A stretch of 64,000 nucleotides of DNA from Clostridium sp. (GTDB lineage Bacteria; Bacillota; Clostridia; Clostridiales; Clostridiaceae), in assembly GCA_029851835.1 (NCBI GenBank), contig JARKVD010000017.1, positions 186,001 to 250,000 on the forward strand. The letters are read 5' to 3'. Position 1 is the stretch's first letter. The number at the start of each line of letters is the position of its first letter. The notes under the pieces were generated by a model, which had not been told where the DNA came from, searched no databases, and worked only from the letters and a program-made list of their open reading frames with translations. Shown here in pieces: positions 8,360 to 18,733 of this stretch. The translations under genes and the position numbers were made by a program.

Positions 8360-9361
8360 TTAAATAAATAAACCTTCTTCCTTATGACTTCTTACCATTA
8401 ACTCTGTAACTTTATCTTTTGGATTTGATCCACTAAACAGCACTTCATATAAAGCAGCAGTTATAGGCATATCAACACCTGTTTTACACTTTAATTCATA
8501 GAAAGCTTTCACAGCCTCAATCCCTTCAACTACCATTCCAATTTCCTTTGTTGCTTCTTCTGCAGACATTCCACTACCAATCAAAATACCTGCTCTCCTA
8601 TTTCTACTATGCATGCTGGTACACGTAACAATTAAGTCTCCCATACCTGTAAGACCATAGAAAGTATCCGGTCTTCCAGATAACTTAGTTCCCACTCTTA
8701 TTATTTCGCTCATTCCTCTTGTCATAAGTGCAGCCTTAGTATTATCTCCATATCCTATCCCATCAGAAATACCTGCTGCAAGAGCAATAATATTCTTAAA
8801 TGCGCCACCAATTTCTACACCTATTAAATCACTATTTGTATATACTCTAAAAGTATGGTTACTGAATAATCTTTGAACTTTTCTAGCAGCCTCCATATCC
8901 TTTGAAGCAGCTGTTACTGTTGTAGGTATATCCCTTGCTACCTCTTCAGCATGACTCGGTCCTGATAAAACCACTATAGAATGGTTCTGTATTTCTTCTT
9001 CTATTATTTCAGACATTCTCTTTAAAGTATGTTTTTCTATTCCTTTAGCAACAGTTACTACAATTTCATGCCCTTTTAAAAATGGTTCAACCTTTTTAGA
9101 AACTTCCCTGATAGCTTTTGAAGGTACTGAAAGCACTATTACATCTGCACCATCTACAGCCTCTTTTAAATCACTGTAGGCTGTAATACTTTCAGGTATT
9201 TGTACCCCTTTAAGATATCTTTCATTTTCTCTCTTATTATTTATTTCATCTACAGAGCTTTGGCTATGACACCAAATAGTACATGTCTCTCCTTTTTTTG
9301 AAAGCAAAACTGCTAAAGCAGTACCAAAACTTCCTCCTCCAATAAATGCAACTTTACTCAT
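8360..9361 (-). CDS. gpsA: NAD(P)-dependent glycerol-3-phosphate dehydrogenase
   Basis: Makes sn-glycerol-3-phosphate from dihydroxyacetone phosphate for phospholipid synthesis. The start [20 protein letters not shown] (AAGGGAT upstream) gives 333 residues, normal for GpsA. It shows the Rossmann motif GGGSFGTAL, the catalytic-lysine segment VTVAKGIE, and the substrate-site stretches [20 protein letters not shown] and [13 protein letters not shown]. It lies downstream of der, as in Bacillus (der-gpsA-spoIVA order), though here 234 nt with a repeat element separate them. Confidence 0.97.
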   Translation of the reverse strand: MSKVAFIGGGSFGTALAVLLSKKGETCTIWCHSQSSVDEINNKRENERYLKGVQIPESITAYSDLKEAVDGADVIVLSVPSKAIREVSKKVEPFLKGHEIVVTVAKGIEKHTLKRMSEIIEEEIQNHSIVVLSGPSHAEEVARDIPTTVTAASKDMEAARKVQRLFSNHTFRVYTNSDLIGVEIGGAFKNIIALAAGISDGIGYGDNTKAALMTRGMSEIIRVGTKLSGRPDTFYGLTGMGDLIVTCTSMHSRNRRAGILIGSGMSAEEATKEIGMVVEGIEAVKAFYELKCKTGVDMPITAALYEVLFSGSNPKDKVTELMVRSHKEEGLFI

Positions 9362-9461
9362 ATTATCCCTTCTTCCATAAACTATTAAAGAAAATATCAA
9401 CTTAGCATTTTTATTTAAACGAGCTATAAATAAATTACTTACTTGGTGAACTATATTAAAT

Positions 9462-9542
9462 TAAACTCCTTTTCATATTCCATTCAAAGGAGTACTCTGC
9501 TAAATAAGTTCATATTATCTAATCAAAGATTTGAATACTCAC
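9462..9542 (+). repeat. Two-hairpin intergenic repeat, copy at der-gpsA
   Basis: Written on the plus strand: hairpin 1 is ACTCCTTT (9465-9472) with AAAGGAGT (9486-9493), a perfect 8-bp stem, then TAAGTTCA, then the weaker hairpin-2 segment AATCAAAGATTTGA (9521-9534). It matches the copies at 44754, 56224, 58061 and 61699. Unlike those four, it is antisense to the flanking genes (der and gpsA are both minus-strand). Confidence 0.75.
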
Positions 9543-9548
9543 CTATGA

Positions 9549-9580
9549 AGAAAGGCTTAAAAATAAATTTAAGCCTTTCT
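9549..9580 (-). terminator. Probable der terminator
   Basis: AGAAAGGCTTAAA (9549-9561) pairs perfectly with TTTAAGCCTTTCT (9568-9580) just past the der stop. The tail on the minus strand is TTCATAG, poorly U-rich, so it may be a weak terminator or an mRNA 3'-end stabiliser. Confidence 0.5.
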
Positions 9581-9595
9581 AACATAGCAATATAA

Positions 9596-10915
9596 TTAAT
9601 CTTCTTTTCTTTGTCTAAATATAAGCTTAATTCCTGTGCCTTTAAAGTCAAAGCTTTCTCTTAATTTATTTTCTAGATATCTCTCATATGAGAAGTGTAA
9701 AAGCGCTGGGTCATTTACAAAGAAAATAAATGTTGGTGGTTTAGTATCAACCTGAGTCACATAGAATATCTTTAACCTTCTAAGAGCTACTACCGGTGGC
9801 TCTTTCATAAGAACGGCTTTGCTTATAACATCATTTAATATACCTGTTGCTATTCTCTTAGAGTAGTTATCATAGCATTCTTTAGCCATGGACAATACTT
9901 TATTAACTCTTTGACCTGTAAGGGCAGATATAAATAAGTATGAAGCATAAGGCATAAAGTTTAGACCTGCTCCTATTCTTGCTTTAAACTCATTCATAGT
10001 CTTATCATCTTTTTCTATTAGGTCCCATTTATTAACAATAATCATAATAGCTTTATTAAGCTCATGGGCATATCCTATAATTTTTTCATCTTGATCAGTA
10101 ATACCTTCTGTAGCATCTAAAACAAGAATACATACATCAGCTCTTTCAACAGCTGTTAATGTTCTAATAACTGAATATCTTTCTATCTCCTCTTTAACCT
10201 TGCTTTTTCTTCTAAGTCCAGCAGTATCAATTAATATGAACTTGCCTTCTTCTGTTTCAAGTTTACTGTCTATTGCATCCCTTGTAGTTCCAGGAATGTT
10301 GCTTACTATATTTCTGTTTTCACCTAAAAGCTTATTTATAAGAGAAGATTTACCTACGTTTGGCTTACCAATCATAGCTATTTTTATGTATTCTTCTTCT
10401 TCTTCATCTCCACCAAGATTATCAAAGTGAGCTACAACTTCATCAAGCATATCTCCAAGTCCTAATCCTTGAGTAGCAGAAATAGTAACTGGATTTCCTA
10501 TTCCTAAGTTATAGAATTCAAAGGCATTATCTTCTAACTCTCTTCTATCAATTTTATTTACAACTAATACAATTGGTTTTCCTGATTTTCTAAGCATTTG
10601 AGCTACTTCGTAATCCGATGGGTGAAGTCCAACCTTACCATCTACTATAAATACTATAACGTCAGCCGTTTCTATAGCAATGTTTGCTTGTCTTCTCATC
10701 TGAACCATAATTATATCTTCATTAGTAGGCTCAATTCCACCTGTATCAATTATAGTAAAATTATGTCTAAGCCATTCAGCTTCAGCATAAATTCTATCTC
10801 TTGTAACTCCTGGTGTATCTTCTACTATGGCAATTCTTTTTCCTGCTAATTTATTAAAAAGTGTAGACTTACCTACATTTGGTCTTCCAACAATTGCAAC
10901 TACTGGTTTTCCCAT
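9596..10915 (-). CDS. der: Ribosome-associated GTPase Der (EngA)
   Basis: Essential double-GTPase needed for 50S ribosome assembly. 439 residues. Two G domains in tandem are visible: first P-loop [11 protein letters not shown] (about residue 8) with DTGG and NKID, second P-loop [10 protein letters not shown] (about 184) with DTAG and NKWD, followed by the KH-like C-terminal domain ending [15 protein letters not shown]. It starts one base after the stop of the DUF512 gene, whose last codons supply its GGGAGG ribosome site, so the two are coupled. Confidence 0.98.
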   Translation of the reverse strand: MGKPVVAIVGRPNVGKSTLFNKLAGKRIAIVEDTPGVTRDRIYAEAEWLRHNFTIIDTGGIEPTNEDIIMVQMRRQANIAIETADVIVFIVDGKVGLHPSDYEVAQMLRKSGKPIVLVVNKIDRRELEDNAFEFYNLGIGNPVTISATQGLGLGDMLDEVVAHFDNLGGDEEEEEYIKIAMIGKPNVGKSSLINKLLGENRNIVSNIPGTTRDAIDSKLETEEGKFILIDTAGLRRKSKVKEEIERYSVIRTLTAVERADVCILVLDATEGITDQDEKIIGYAHELNKAIMIIVNKWDLIEKDDKTMNEFKARIGAGLNFMPYASYLFISALTGQRVNKVLSMAKECYDNYSKRIATGILNDVISKAVLMKEPPVVALRRLKIFYVTQVDTKPPTFIFFVNDPALLHFSYERYLENKLRESFDFKGTGIKLIFRQRKED

Positions 10916-10916
10916 T

Positions 10917-12251
10917 TTAATCCTCCCTTAAATGTTCATTGATTATGGAAATTAAATCATCTCCTGTATAATCACAAAGAATAACTTTTCTGTTTAATTC
11001 CTTGGATAAATCACCTATGGTGTAATCATCAAGCAGTATCAACTCATCGTTGTCTGCTAACTCATAACCCTTCCTTATAATATTATTGGGAAGAATTATA
11101 AATTCATTAACTTCTCTTTCCTTTAAAGTGTTAACTATATCTGTTCCAGTTAAAAGACCTGTCACTGTTATAGTCTCTCCAAAGAACTTGTTTGGAATCA
11201 TTTCTACTGATATTTTTATATTTTTATTTTTAGCTTCAATACTTTCTTTTATCTTTAAAATTTCCGGATAAACCAACGCTCCTGTAACAAAGGTAAATGT
11301 GCCGGATCCACTATTCTTTAATTCACCTATGGTAGAATCAATTGTATCTTTAAGAAGGGGTACCATACCTATTCCATCTTCAATTTGCTTAAACCCTTCA
11401 TAATGTTCAGATTTAGGAAACTCCTTCCCAGCAACAATATAGAATTCATCAGATAATCTTACAAAAGGAGTGCCTGAATCATTAATATATTTCTCCTGCA
11501 ACTCTTCGACCTCTTCTATCTGTTTTAAAGAAGTATCCTTAGTAAAGGTTTTTAAAATTGTTAAACCCTGTCTATGCTTAGTAACTCCAATTGGTACTAC
11601 TGCAACACTTTTAACATTTGGATAAAGCTTATACAAATCTTCAATTGTTCTTGTTAACTCTTTACCATCATTTATTCCTGGGCAGCAAACTACCTGTGTA
11701 TTTACCTCTATACCTCCAGCAGCTAACCTCTTTAGTATATCATATATGTTACCTGCAAATCTATTCTTTAACATCTCTACTCTTAACTCTGGATTTGTAG
11801 TATGAACAGATACATTAATAGGACTAATTTTATATTTAATTATTCTATCAATATCTTCATCCTTCATATTTGTCAAAGTCAAGAAATTTCCTTGTAAGAA
11901 TGAAAGCCTTGAATCATCATCCTTAAAGTAAAGAGTATTTCTCATTCCCTTTGGAAGCTGATCTATGAAACAGAACACACATTTATTATGACAACTCATC
12001 GGTTTATCAAGAATCCCCTCTTTAAAAACTAATCCTAAATCTTCATCATAGTCTTTTTCTATTTCTATCTCCCAAATCTCTCCGTCTTTTTTTTCAACTT
12101 CTATCACAAGCTCTTCATCAGTTACTAGATATTTATAATCAATAATATCTTTAACATCATTGCCATTAATACTTAGCAATCTGTCACCAACTTCTAATTC
12201 TACTTCTTCAGCAATAGAGCCTGGAACTATCTCCTTTATTTCATTTTTCAT
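10917..12251 (-). CDS. DUF512 family radical SAM protein with N-terminal PDZ-like domain
   Basis: 444-residue protein of the DUF512 family, found next to der in clostridia; biochemical function unknown. The N-terminal ~60 residues look like a PDZ fold ([20 protein letters not shown]). Next comes the radical SAM cluster motif CHNKCVFC (Cys-x3-Cys-x2-Cys, about residues 85-92) and a TIM-barrel region, then the DUF512 domain with the [11 protein letters not shown] and [19 protein letters not shown] stretches. It should bind a 4Fe-4S cluster and SAM. Translationally coupled to der. Confidence 0.9.
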   Translation of the reverse strand: MKNEIKEIVPGSIAEEVELEVGDRLLSINGNDVKDIIDYKYLVTDEELVIEVEKKDGEIWEIEIEKDYDEDLGLVFKEGILDKPMSCHNKCVFCFIDQLPKGMRNTLYFKDDDSRLSFLQGNFLTLTNMKDEDIDRIIKYKISPINVSVHTTNPELRVEMLKNRFAGNIYDILKRLAAGGIEVNTQVVCCPGINDGKELTRTIEDLYKLYPNVKSVAVVPIGVTKHRQGLTILKTFTKDTSLKQIEEVEELQEKYINDSGTPFVRLSDEFYIVAGKEFPKSEHYEGFKQIEDGIGMVPLLKDTIDSTIGELKNSGSGTFTFVTGALVYPEILKIKESIEAKNKNIKISVEMIPNKFFGETITVTGLLTGTDIVNTLKEREVNEFIILPNNIIRKGYELADNDELILLDDYTIGDLSKELNRKVILCDYTGDDLISIINEHLRED

Positions 12252-12300
12252 TTTTTAGCTCCTTTATCTTGCATAAGTTATTTGTATTAAAATTTTACAC

Positions 12301-12328
12301 ACTCCTACTAATTGATTTAAATAGGAGT
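12301..12328 (-). repeat. Possible hairpin-1-only relic of the two-hairpin repeat
   Basis: ACTCCTA (12301-12307) pairs with TAGGAGT (12322-12328). The flanks (TTTCTTAC beyond the right arm) resemble the AAGGAAACTCC edge of the repeat family, and the position is the 5' leader of the DUF512 gene. There is no hairpin 2, so this may be coincidence. The remaining 12252-12471 holds nothing else I recognise. Confidence 0.25.
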
Positions 12329-12471
12329 TTCTTACTTTTACAACAAATCTTCCATTTCCCGTCCCATGGAAACACATTATACCACTATTATGTTATATTA
12401 TCTTAATTATATCACCTCGTCAATGTTCCTCTTTCAAAAACACCACATTATCCTTGATTTTTATAACATAA

Positions 12472-12509
12472 CATAAAAAAAGTTGACTATACAAATAATA
12501 GACAACTTT
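12472..12509 (-). terminator. Terminator of the pst-phoU operon
   Basis: AAAGTTGACTAT (12479-12490) pairs with ATAGACAACTTT (12498-12509) with one mismatch, and a minus-strand run of seven T follows. It lies 25 nt past the phoU stop. Confidence 0.85.
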
Positions 12510-12533
12510 CTACTTTATCATTCACTTTTAGAA

Positions 12534-13187
12534 TTAATTTAACTCTACTCTTTCTCCAGTTTGTAAATATATTATTCTTTCACATATATTAGTAGTATGA
12601 TCTGCCATTCTCTCTAAAAGCCTGCTAACAATTAAAAATCTACAACACTGGTTTATTACCTCTGGTTTTACCCTCATGATTTCTTTAACTTCATCAAAAA
12701 TTCCCTCATATAAATCGTCAACCTCATCATCCATATCACAAATCTGACGAGCTAAAGAAACATCCATATTTACATATGCTTCTAAAGTTCCTTCAATCAT
12801 TTTTTCTACAACTTCACCCATTTTAGGTATATGAATAAGTTTTTTTACATACTCTTCATCTTTTAATAAAATAGTTATCTTTGCAATATCAACGGCATGA
12901 TCAGCTATTCTTTCTAAATCGGTTATAATTTTTGTAGCTATAAATATATTCCTTAAATCTACTCCTAAAGGATTCTCTGTAACCATTAGTTTAATGCAGT
13001 TATTTTCAATTTCAGCTTCATAATTATCTACAATGTCATCTCTTTTTATAATTTTCTCAGCTAAAGCTGCATCATGGTTTTTTAAAGCTTCTATACTATC
13101 CTTTACTTGTATTTCAACTTGCGTTCCCATGTTTCTCAAATCTTCATGAAGTTTATTAAGCTTTATGTCAAAACTACTTCTAACCAT
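12534..13187 (-). CDS. phoU: Phosphate signalling regulator PhoU
   Basis: Peripheral protein that links the Pst transporter to PhoR and keeps the Pho regulon off when phosphate is ample. The ATG at 13187 (AGAGGT seven bases upstream) gives 217 residues, the normal length; the GTG three codons earlier overlaps the ribosome site. Two PhoU repeats of three helices each are seen, with the metal-binding motifs DLERIADHAVDIAK (about residue 82) and LLERMADHTTNICE (about 192). Last gene of pstSCAB-phoU. Confidence 0.96.
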   Translation of the reverse strand: MVRSSFDIKLNKLHEDLRNMGTQVEIQVKDSIEALKNHDAALAEKIIKRDDIVDNYEAEIENNCIKLMVTENPLGVDLRNIFIATKIITDLERIADHAVDIAKITILLKDEEYVKKLIHIPKMGEVVEKMIEGTLEAYVNMDVSLARQICDMDDEVDDLYEGIFDEVKEIMRVKPEVINQCCRFLIVSRLLERMADHTTNICERIIYLQTGERVELN

Positions 13188-13249
13188 AGTATTCACCTCT
13201 AATAAATATTTTTTTCTATACTATATAAGTCATTTTTGTTGTAAATGAC

Positions 13250-13999
13250 TTAGCCGAACCTTCCAGTAATATAATCTTCTGTTCTTTTATCCTGTGGTCT
13301 CTCAAACATATCCTCTGTATTACCATATTCAATTACTTCACCACTTAAGAAAAATGCTGTTTTATCTGCTATACGTCCAGCTTGCTGCATGTTATGGGTA
13401 ACTATAATTATAGTATATTTTTCCTTTAAAGCATCAATTAACTCTTCAACCTTTGCTGTAGAAATTGGATCTAATGCCGAAGTAGGCTCATCCATCAAAA
13501 TAACCTCTGGTTCAACTGCAATAGTTCTTGCAATACACAATCTTTGTTGTTGTCCACCAGATAACCCCATGGCACTTTTCCTTAATCTATCATTAACCTC
13601 ATCCCATAAAGCTGCACCTCTAAGTGACCTTTCAACTATTTCATCTAATTTTTTCTTATCCTTTATTCCATGAATTCTAGGTCCATAAGCAACATTATCA
13701 TAGATAGACATTGGAAATGGATTAGGCTTTTGAAAAACCATTCCTACCCTTTTTCTAAGTTCAATTTCATTTAAATCTTTATATACATCATTTCCATCAA
13801 AGAAAACCTGTCCTTCAATTCTAACACCATCAATTAGATCATTCATCCTATTTAAAGTTCTTAAAAATGTGGATTTACCACATCCTGATGGTCCTATTAG
13901 TGCTGTAACACTATTTTTCTCTATTTCTAAATTTATTCCCTTTAGAGCCTTGTTATTACCATAATAAAGCTCCAAATTTTTCGTAGAAATTACTGACAT
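13250..13999 (-). CDS. pstB: Phosphate ABC transporter ATP-binding protein PstB
   Basis: ATPase of the high-affinity phosphate importer. Start [20 protein letters not shown] with GGAGG seven bases upstream gives 249 residues. Walker [10 protein letters not shown], the PstB-typical [13 protein letters not shown]-loop [23 protein letters not shown] signature [16 protein letters not shown], Walker [13 protein letters not shown] and the switch His in VTHNMQQA are intact. Downstream of pstA, 50 nt apart. Confidence 0.98.
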   Translation of the reverse strand: MSVISTKNLELYYGNNKALKGINLEIEKNSVTALIGPSGCGKSTFLRTLNRMNDLIDGVRIEGQVFFDGNDVYKDLNEIELRKRVGMVFQKPNPFPMSIYDNVAYGPRIHGIKDKKKLDEIVERSLRGAALWDEVNDRLRKSAMGLSGGQQQRLCIARTIAVEPEVILMDEPTSALDPISTAKVEELIDALKEKYTIIIVTHNMQQAGRIADKTAFFLSGEVIEYGNTEDMFERPQDKRTEDYITGRFG

Positions 14000-14055
14000 A
14001 CTATTTCCTCCTACTTCTTCTAACATACTAAATATCCAATCCTATTATTAACTTA

Positions 14056-14877
14056 TTAGTTAGCTTTATTTATTTTTCTAGTTATAAGTTTAGCCACAAT
14101 ACTTAAAATTAAAATTACAAATATTAAAATTATGCCAATTGCACAGGCCAATCTTATATCTCCAGTTTCCTTAGTTACTAAGTAAGCATGAACTGTAAGA
14201 GTTCTACCGCTAGACATTAACCCCTTTGGCATTGCAGCCACTGTACCAGCTGTTAAAAGCATTGCTGCTGATTCACCAATTATTCTTCCTATAGACAATA
14301 TAACTCCTGATATAATCCCTGGCATTGCACTTGGAACTATTATTTTGTGAAGAACTTCAAACTTAGTTGAACCTAACCCAATAGCTCCTTCTCTATAACT
14401 TACCGGCACTGTTTTCAAAGCTTCCTCCGTTGTTCTAATAATTACTGGAAGAACAATAATTGCTAAAGTTAATGAACCTGCTAATATAGAAAATTGAAGC
14501 TTTAATGCTGTTACAAAGAATACTGTACCAAATAATCCGTAAATAATAGAAGGAATTCCTGCAAGGCTTTCTGTAGCAAATCTTATAACCTTAACAATAG
14601 GCCCTTGTTTTGCATACTCTTGAAGATATATGGCCCCCCCTATTCCAATAGGTATTGAGATTAAAAGAGATACTAAGACCGTAAGCAGTGTTGTAACTAT
14701 CATTGGAAAAATTCCGCCACCTTCAGCTGGTGAATAATCTCCAAAGATAAAATTAAAACTAATTAGCCCTAGACCTTCTTTAAATATATAACCTATGATA
14801 ATCACAAGAATTGCTATGGTTATAGCTGCAGATAACCATAGAATTGAATTTAAGATATTGTCTTTTACTTTTCTCAT
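14056..14877 (-). CDS. pstA: Phosphate ABC transporter permease PstA
   Basis: One of two membrane subunits of the phosphate importer. 273 residues with six hydrophobic helices and the BPD-type permease coupling loop SYREGAIGLGSTKFEVLHKII that docks on PstB. Adjacent to pstC with a one-base gap, so coupled. Confidence 0.97.
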   Translation of the reverse strand: MRKVKDNILNSILWLSAAITIAILVIIIGYIFKEGLGLISFNFIFGDYSPAEGGGIFPMIVTTLLTVLVSLLISIPIGIGGAIYLQEYAKQGPIVKVIRFATESLAGIPSIIYGLFGTVFFVTALKLQFSILAGSLTLAIIVLPVIIRTTEEALKTVPVSYREGAIGLGSTKFEVLHKIIVPSAMPGIISGVILSIGRIIGESAAMLLTAGTVAAMPKGLMSSGRTLTVHAYLVTKETGDIRLACAIGIILIFVILILSIVAKLITRKINKAN

Positions 14878-14878
14878 C

Positions 14879-15793
14879 CTAATTACCTGCCTTTGCTGAT
14901 ATTTTTGCTAATATGAAGTTAAGAAGAAGTATAAATGAGAATAAGACTACTCCTGTTGCAAATAACATTTCTTCATGAGTCCCAAATGCATATCCCATCT
15001 CTAAAGCTATGTTAGTAGTTAATGGTCTTACACCATCGGTTATGCTCTTTGGTATAACAGGACTGTTTCCTGCTACTAATATTACTGCCATGGTTTCTCC
15101 AATGGCTCTTCCTGTTCCTAAAACAACAGCTGCCAAAATACCTGATTTTGCTGCTGGAAGAACAACTTTAAATATTGTTTCAATTTTGGATGCACCTAAA
15201 GCTAACGAAGCTTCCTTATAATATTGTGGCACTGATCGAATAGCAGTCTCAGCTACAGATATAATAGTTGGCAGCATCATTACTGAAAGTACAATTATAA
15301 TTGCAAGTAAACTCTGACCTTTTGGCAAATTAAGCTTATGTTGAATTGTAGGTACTATTACCCCTAGTGCAAATACACCAAATAAAACGGAGGGTATTCC
15401 TGCTAATAGTTCTACTCCTTGAGACAACACTTTTGCAACTTTCTTTGGAGCAATTTCAGCAATAAATACTGCTGTCAATATTCCAATTGGGACTCCAATA
15501 ATCAAAGAGCCTAAAGTACCGTAAATCGATGCTAGTATCATTGGTAGAACCCCAAATTTATCAGCACTAGGCACCCATTCCTTTCCAAAAATAAAATCAA
15601 AGAAAGAATACCCTTTAGATATAAAAGGTGTTAGCCCTTTGTAAAATACGAATCCTATTATTATTAACAAACTGAGTACTGCTACTAAAGCGCATAATCT
15701 AAATATATTTTCAGAAGCTGCATCTATTGCATATTTTGCTCCCTTCTTTCTCTTTGGCTTATTTTGTGCTTTTTTTATTGCTTTATTTGCCAT
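14879..15793 (-). CDS. pstC: Phosphate ABC transporter permease PstC
   Basis: Second membrane subunit of the phosphate importer. The start MANKAIKKAQ (GGAGGT seven bases upstream) gives 304 residues; the long in-frame extension passes through the ribosome site. After a basic N-terminus there are six helices, with the coupling loop YYKEASLALGASKIETIFKV and the GTGRAIGETMAVILVAG stretch typical of PstC. Preceded by pstS 76 nt upstream. Confidence 0.97.
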   Translation of the reverse strand: MANKAIKKAQNKPKRKKGAKYAIDAASENIFRLCALVAVLSLLIIIGFVFYKGLTPFISKGYSFFDFIFGKEWVPSADKFGVLPMILASIYGTLGSLIIGVPIGILTAVFIAEIAPKKVAKVLSQGVELLAGIPSVLFGVFALGVIVPTIQHKLNLPKGQSLLAIIIVLSVMMLPTIISVAETAIRSVPQYYKEASLALGASKIETIFKVVLPAAKSGILAAVVLGTGRAIGETMAVILVAGNSPVIPKSITDGVRPLTTNIALEMGYAFGTHEEMLFATGVVLFSFILLLNFILAKISAKAGN

Positions 15794-15869
15794 ATAATTA
15801 ACCTCCAATTCAAGTACAACAGGCATTCGAGATTATATTCTTCTCAAACGCCTGTGTCACTGTAAGGTA

Positions 15870-16724
15870 CTACTTACCTAATTTAATTCCGCCAGCCTCT
15901 TCAACTATAGCCTGACCCGCATCACTTAAGATATAATCTATAAACTTTTTACCATCTTCAGTTATTTTAGACTCAGTGTAAACTAATATAAATGGTCTTG
16001 ATAATGAATATGTTTTTGCAAGTACATTTTCTGGTGTCGGTTCTACATTATCTACCGTCAATGCCTTAACACTTGTATCTACTGTTTCAAAAGAAACATA
16101 ACCTATTGCATTTTCATTTGTTGCAACTGTTGTTTTAACACTGCCGTTCCCGTCTGCTATTGTTGCTGTTTTCTCTAACTCCTCTGATGTAAAATCTACC
16201 AATTCTTGGAATGCACTTCTTGTACCTGAACTTTCATCTCTTGATACTACAACTATTGGAGCATCTTTTCCTCCAACTTCTTTCCAGTTAGTAATCTTTC
16301 CAGTATAAATTTCTTTAATTTGATCCATTGTTAAATTTGTTGCCGTATTGTTTGGATGTACTATAAGTCCTATTCCATCGAAAGCAATTACTGTCTCTTT
16401 AACTTCAGCCTTTTCTTCATCTTTTAATTCTCTTGATGCCATTCCTATTTCACTAACACCAGAAATAGCATTTTTTATTCCTGCAGATGAACCAATCTGC
16501 TGAATTTCTATATTAACATTAGAATTTTCTTTTTTATAAGCCGCCGCTTCCTTTTCCATTAATGGTCCTATTGAAGTTGAACCTGAAATTGTTATTGTTG
16601 CTGATTTAGAACCATCATTTGAAGCTCCCTCACCTGAATCCTTAGAACCACATCCTGCAAGAATTCCTATAGACATTGTTGCCACCATTGCTGCTATTAT
16701 AATTTTTATTGACTTCTTTTTCAT
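15870..16724 (-). CDS. pstS: Phosphate-binding lipoprotein PstS
   Basis: Extracellular phosphate receptor tethered to the membrane. 284 residues; signal peptide with lipobox ILAGC (Cys25). Binding-site stretches include SGSTSIGPLMEKEAAAY, MASRELKDEE, and SRDESSGTRSAFQELV, which carries the Ser-Gly-Thr phosphate loop. It is the first gene of pstSCAB-phoU and lies after the phoR terminator; the ribosome site is an unusual GTGGGG like that before phoR. I found no convincing Pho-box array upstream. Confidence 0.97.
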   Translation of the reverse strand: MKKKSIKIIIAAMVATMSIGILAGCGSKDSGEGASNDGSKSATITISGSTSIGPLMEKEAAAYKKENSNVNIEIQQIGSSAGIKNAISGVSEIGMASRELKDEEKAEVKETVIAFDGIGLIVHPNNTATNLTMDQIKEIYTGKITNWKEVGGKDAPIVVVSRDESSGTRSAFQELVDFTSEELEKTATIADGNGSVKTTVATNENAIGYVSFETVDTSVKALTVDNVEPTPENVLAKTYSLSRPFILVYTESKITEDGKKFIDYILSDAGQAIVEEAGGIKLGK

Positions 16725-16900
16725 AATCTTTACCCCACATTCTTTTTTATTTTTCTTTAATCTATTTCATTTCTTTTCCTTACAAGACTTATTATATTCT
16801 CTCTTGGTTAAGGTATTATTATACTAATATTAAAAAAACTTTACCTATGTTAATTAAATTTTACAATCATTAAAACAGATTTTAGTTATTAACATATAAC

Positions 16901-16932
16901 AAAAGCACCAGAAAGCTTTACCTTCTGGTGCC
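16901..16932 (-). terminator. Terminator of phoPR
   Basis: GCACCAGAA (16905-16913) pairs with TTCTGGTGC (16923-16931), and TTTTGTTAT follows on the minus strand. It sits between phoR and pstS, so pst transcription must begin in the 170 nt that follow. Confidence 0.85.
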
Positions 16933-17002
16933 AACATTATTTTACTATAAATTAGCTAAATCAAACTAGATCCGAGTAATCATCTAATAACTCGCCCAAC
17001 AT

Positions 17003-18733
17003 CTATAATCTAGATTTAGGAAAGGTTACAATAAATTTAGTACCTACCCCTATTTTACTCTCCACTTTAACATTACCATTAAAGCCAATTATGATATGTT
17101 TTACTATTGCAAGTCCTAATCCAGTTCCACCCTTAGCCCTTGATCTCGCTTTATCAACCCTATAAAACCTCTCAAATAACCTAGGAATAGCCTCCTCATC
17201 AATCCCAATTCCCGTGTCTTCAACTATAATTGAAAACTCATCATTTGAAACACTTTTCTTAACAGTAACTTTATCTCCTGACTCACTATATTTAATGCCA
17301 TTATCGATTAAATTAATTAACATTTGCTTAAGCTTATCTTTATCACCAACCATTACAGGAAGTTCCTCACCTGATACTTCCATGGCAATTCCTTTTTTAT
17401 CTGCTATATGTTTCATCATATCCACAACATCTTCAATGACCTTGTCAGATGAAAACTCTTCTTGTTTAAATTCCTGTTTCTGCTCAATATGTGATAAAAG
17501 TAGTATATCAGAAATTAATCTTGTAAGCCTTTCAGCCTCTTCATCAATAATATCTAAGAACTTACTCTTTGTTTCATCATCATCCACATCTCTCAATGTT
17601 TCTGCAAACCCTCTAATAGACGTTAATGGTGTTTTCAATTCATGAGATACATTCGCTACAAACTCTGTCCTCATATTCTCAAGCTTCTTAACTTCAGTAA
17701 TATCCTGAAGCACTGCAACCGCTCCAATATGTTGATGATTATTAACAATAATATCAGCACTTCTTCCCCTTAGATATTTTACTGTTGGTGATTTTATTTT
17801 ATACTCTTGAAGTTCATGTTCACGCATTGAAAACATCTCTTTAAAATCAATATCCATACATATCTTTTCAACACTACTTCCCACTACATCACCACTGATA
17901 TTAAATATATTTTTTGCATAATTGTTTATCATGATTATTTTTCGGTTATTATCAATAGCAATAACTCCACTTTCCATACTTTGAAGTATAGCCGACAACC
18001 TGTTCTGCTTTTCACTAGCTTCATTCAAGCTACTTTCAACCTTGTCAGCCATATTGTTAAAACTTTGTGCAAGCTTTCCCAACTCATCCTTAGATGTCAC
18101 CTTAACTCTCCTGTTTAGCTCTCCATTACTAATTCTAGAGGTTATAAAATCTAAATCTTCTATAGGCTTCACAAAAATATATGAAAGTTTATTAGCAATC
18201 CAAAGTGATAGTAACAGCATGATAATTATAGCACCTACATACCACAAGAAATATGTGCTTCTTAATGCATTCACACCATCAATTGCCTTGGCAGCTCTAA
18301 TAACTTCTCCACCAGATAATGCCATGGCATAGTACATTGTGGAACTTTTTTCAGTCATGCTGTATCTGGCAGTATAAGCTTCACCTTTTTTTCTTGCTTC
18401 CTTAACCTCTTCTCTATCATTATGATTTTCCAACAGATCTGTTTTAGTAAAAGAGTCATATTCTACATTGCCATCTTTATTTATAATAGTTATTCTTACA
18501 TTTCTTCCCTTAAATTTTTGTATTAAGTCTTCTGCTTTTGAAAAATCCTTATCCTCTATATATCCCTTCAACATATATGTATATAAATTCAAATCTTTTT
18601 TTGTAGCATAATCTGCTTCATAAGTTGAGACAGCATAAAACAGCATAATTGTAAATATTAGTATAAAAACTAATGCTCCAAAGATATACAGCATTAGTTT
18701 TCTTTTCATTGTACCCTTAAATTTGTTTTTCAT
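17003..18733 (-). CDS. phoR: Phosphate-sensing histidine kinase PhoR
   Basis: Membrane sensor kinase, 576 residues. Order of parts: TM1 (about 16-38), extracytoplasmic sensor region, TM2 (about 162-186), HAMP (FVKPIEDLDFITSRISNGEL), PAS (LSAILQSMESGVIAIDNNRK), the phospho-acceptor box FVANVSHELKTPLTSIRG, then HATPase with N-box LIDNGIKYS and G boxes DTGIGID and GGTGLGLAIVKHI. The start at 18733 overlaps phoP by 17 nt and has GTGGGG upstream, as pstS does; an alternative ATG at 18709 follows AAGGG. Partner of phoP; next to pst genes, hence PhoR rather than another kinase. Confidence 0.93.
   Translation of the reverse strand: MKNKFKGTMKRKLMLYIFGALVFILIFTIMLFYAVSTYEADYATKKDLNLYTYMLKGYIEDKDFSKAEDLIQKFKGRNVRITIINKDGNVEYDSFTKTDLLENHNDREEVKEARKKGEAYTARYSMTEKSSTMYYAMALSGGEVIRAAKAIDGVNALRSTYFLWYVGAIIIMLLLSLWIANKLSYIFVKPIEDLDFITSRISNGELNRRVKVTSKDELGKLAQSFNNMADKVESSLNEASEKQNRLSAILQSMESGVIAIDNNRKIIMINNYAKNIFNISGDVVGSSVEKICMDIDFKEMFSMREHELQEYKIKSPTVKYLRGRSADIIVNNHQHIGAVAVLQDITEVKKLENMRTEFVANVSHELKTPLTSIRGFAETLRDVDDDETKSKFLDIIDEEAERLTRLISDILLLSHIEQKQEFKQEEFSSDKVIEDVVDMMKHIADKKGIAMEVSGEELPVMVGDKDKLKQMLINLIDNGIKYSESGDKVTVKKSVSNDEFSIIVEDTGIGIDEEAIPRLFERFYRVDKARSRAKGGTGLGLAIVKHIIIGFNGNVKVESKIGVGTKFIVTFPKSRL

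Noticed and set aside
16725-16900. Pho boxes upstream of pstS
   Set aside because: TTAATA, TTAATG and TTAACA occur on the minus strand but about 19-20 nt apart, not at the regular 11-nt spacing expected for PhoP dimers.
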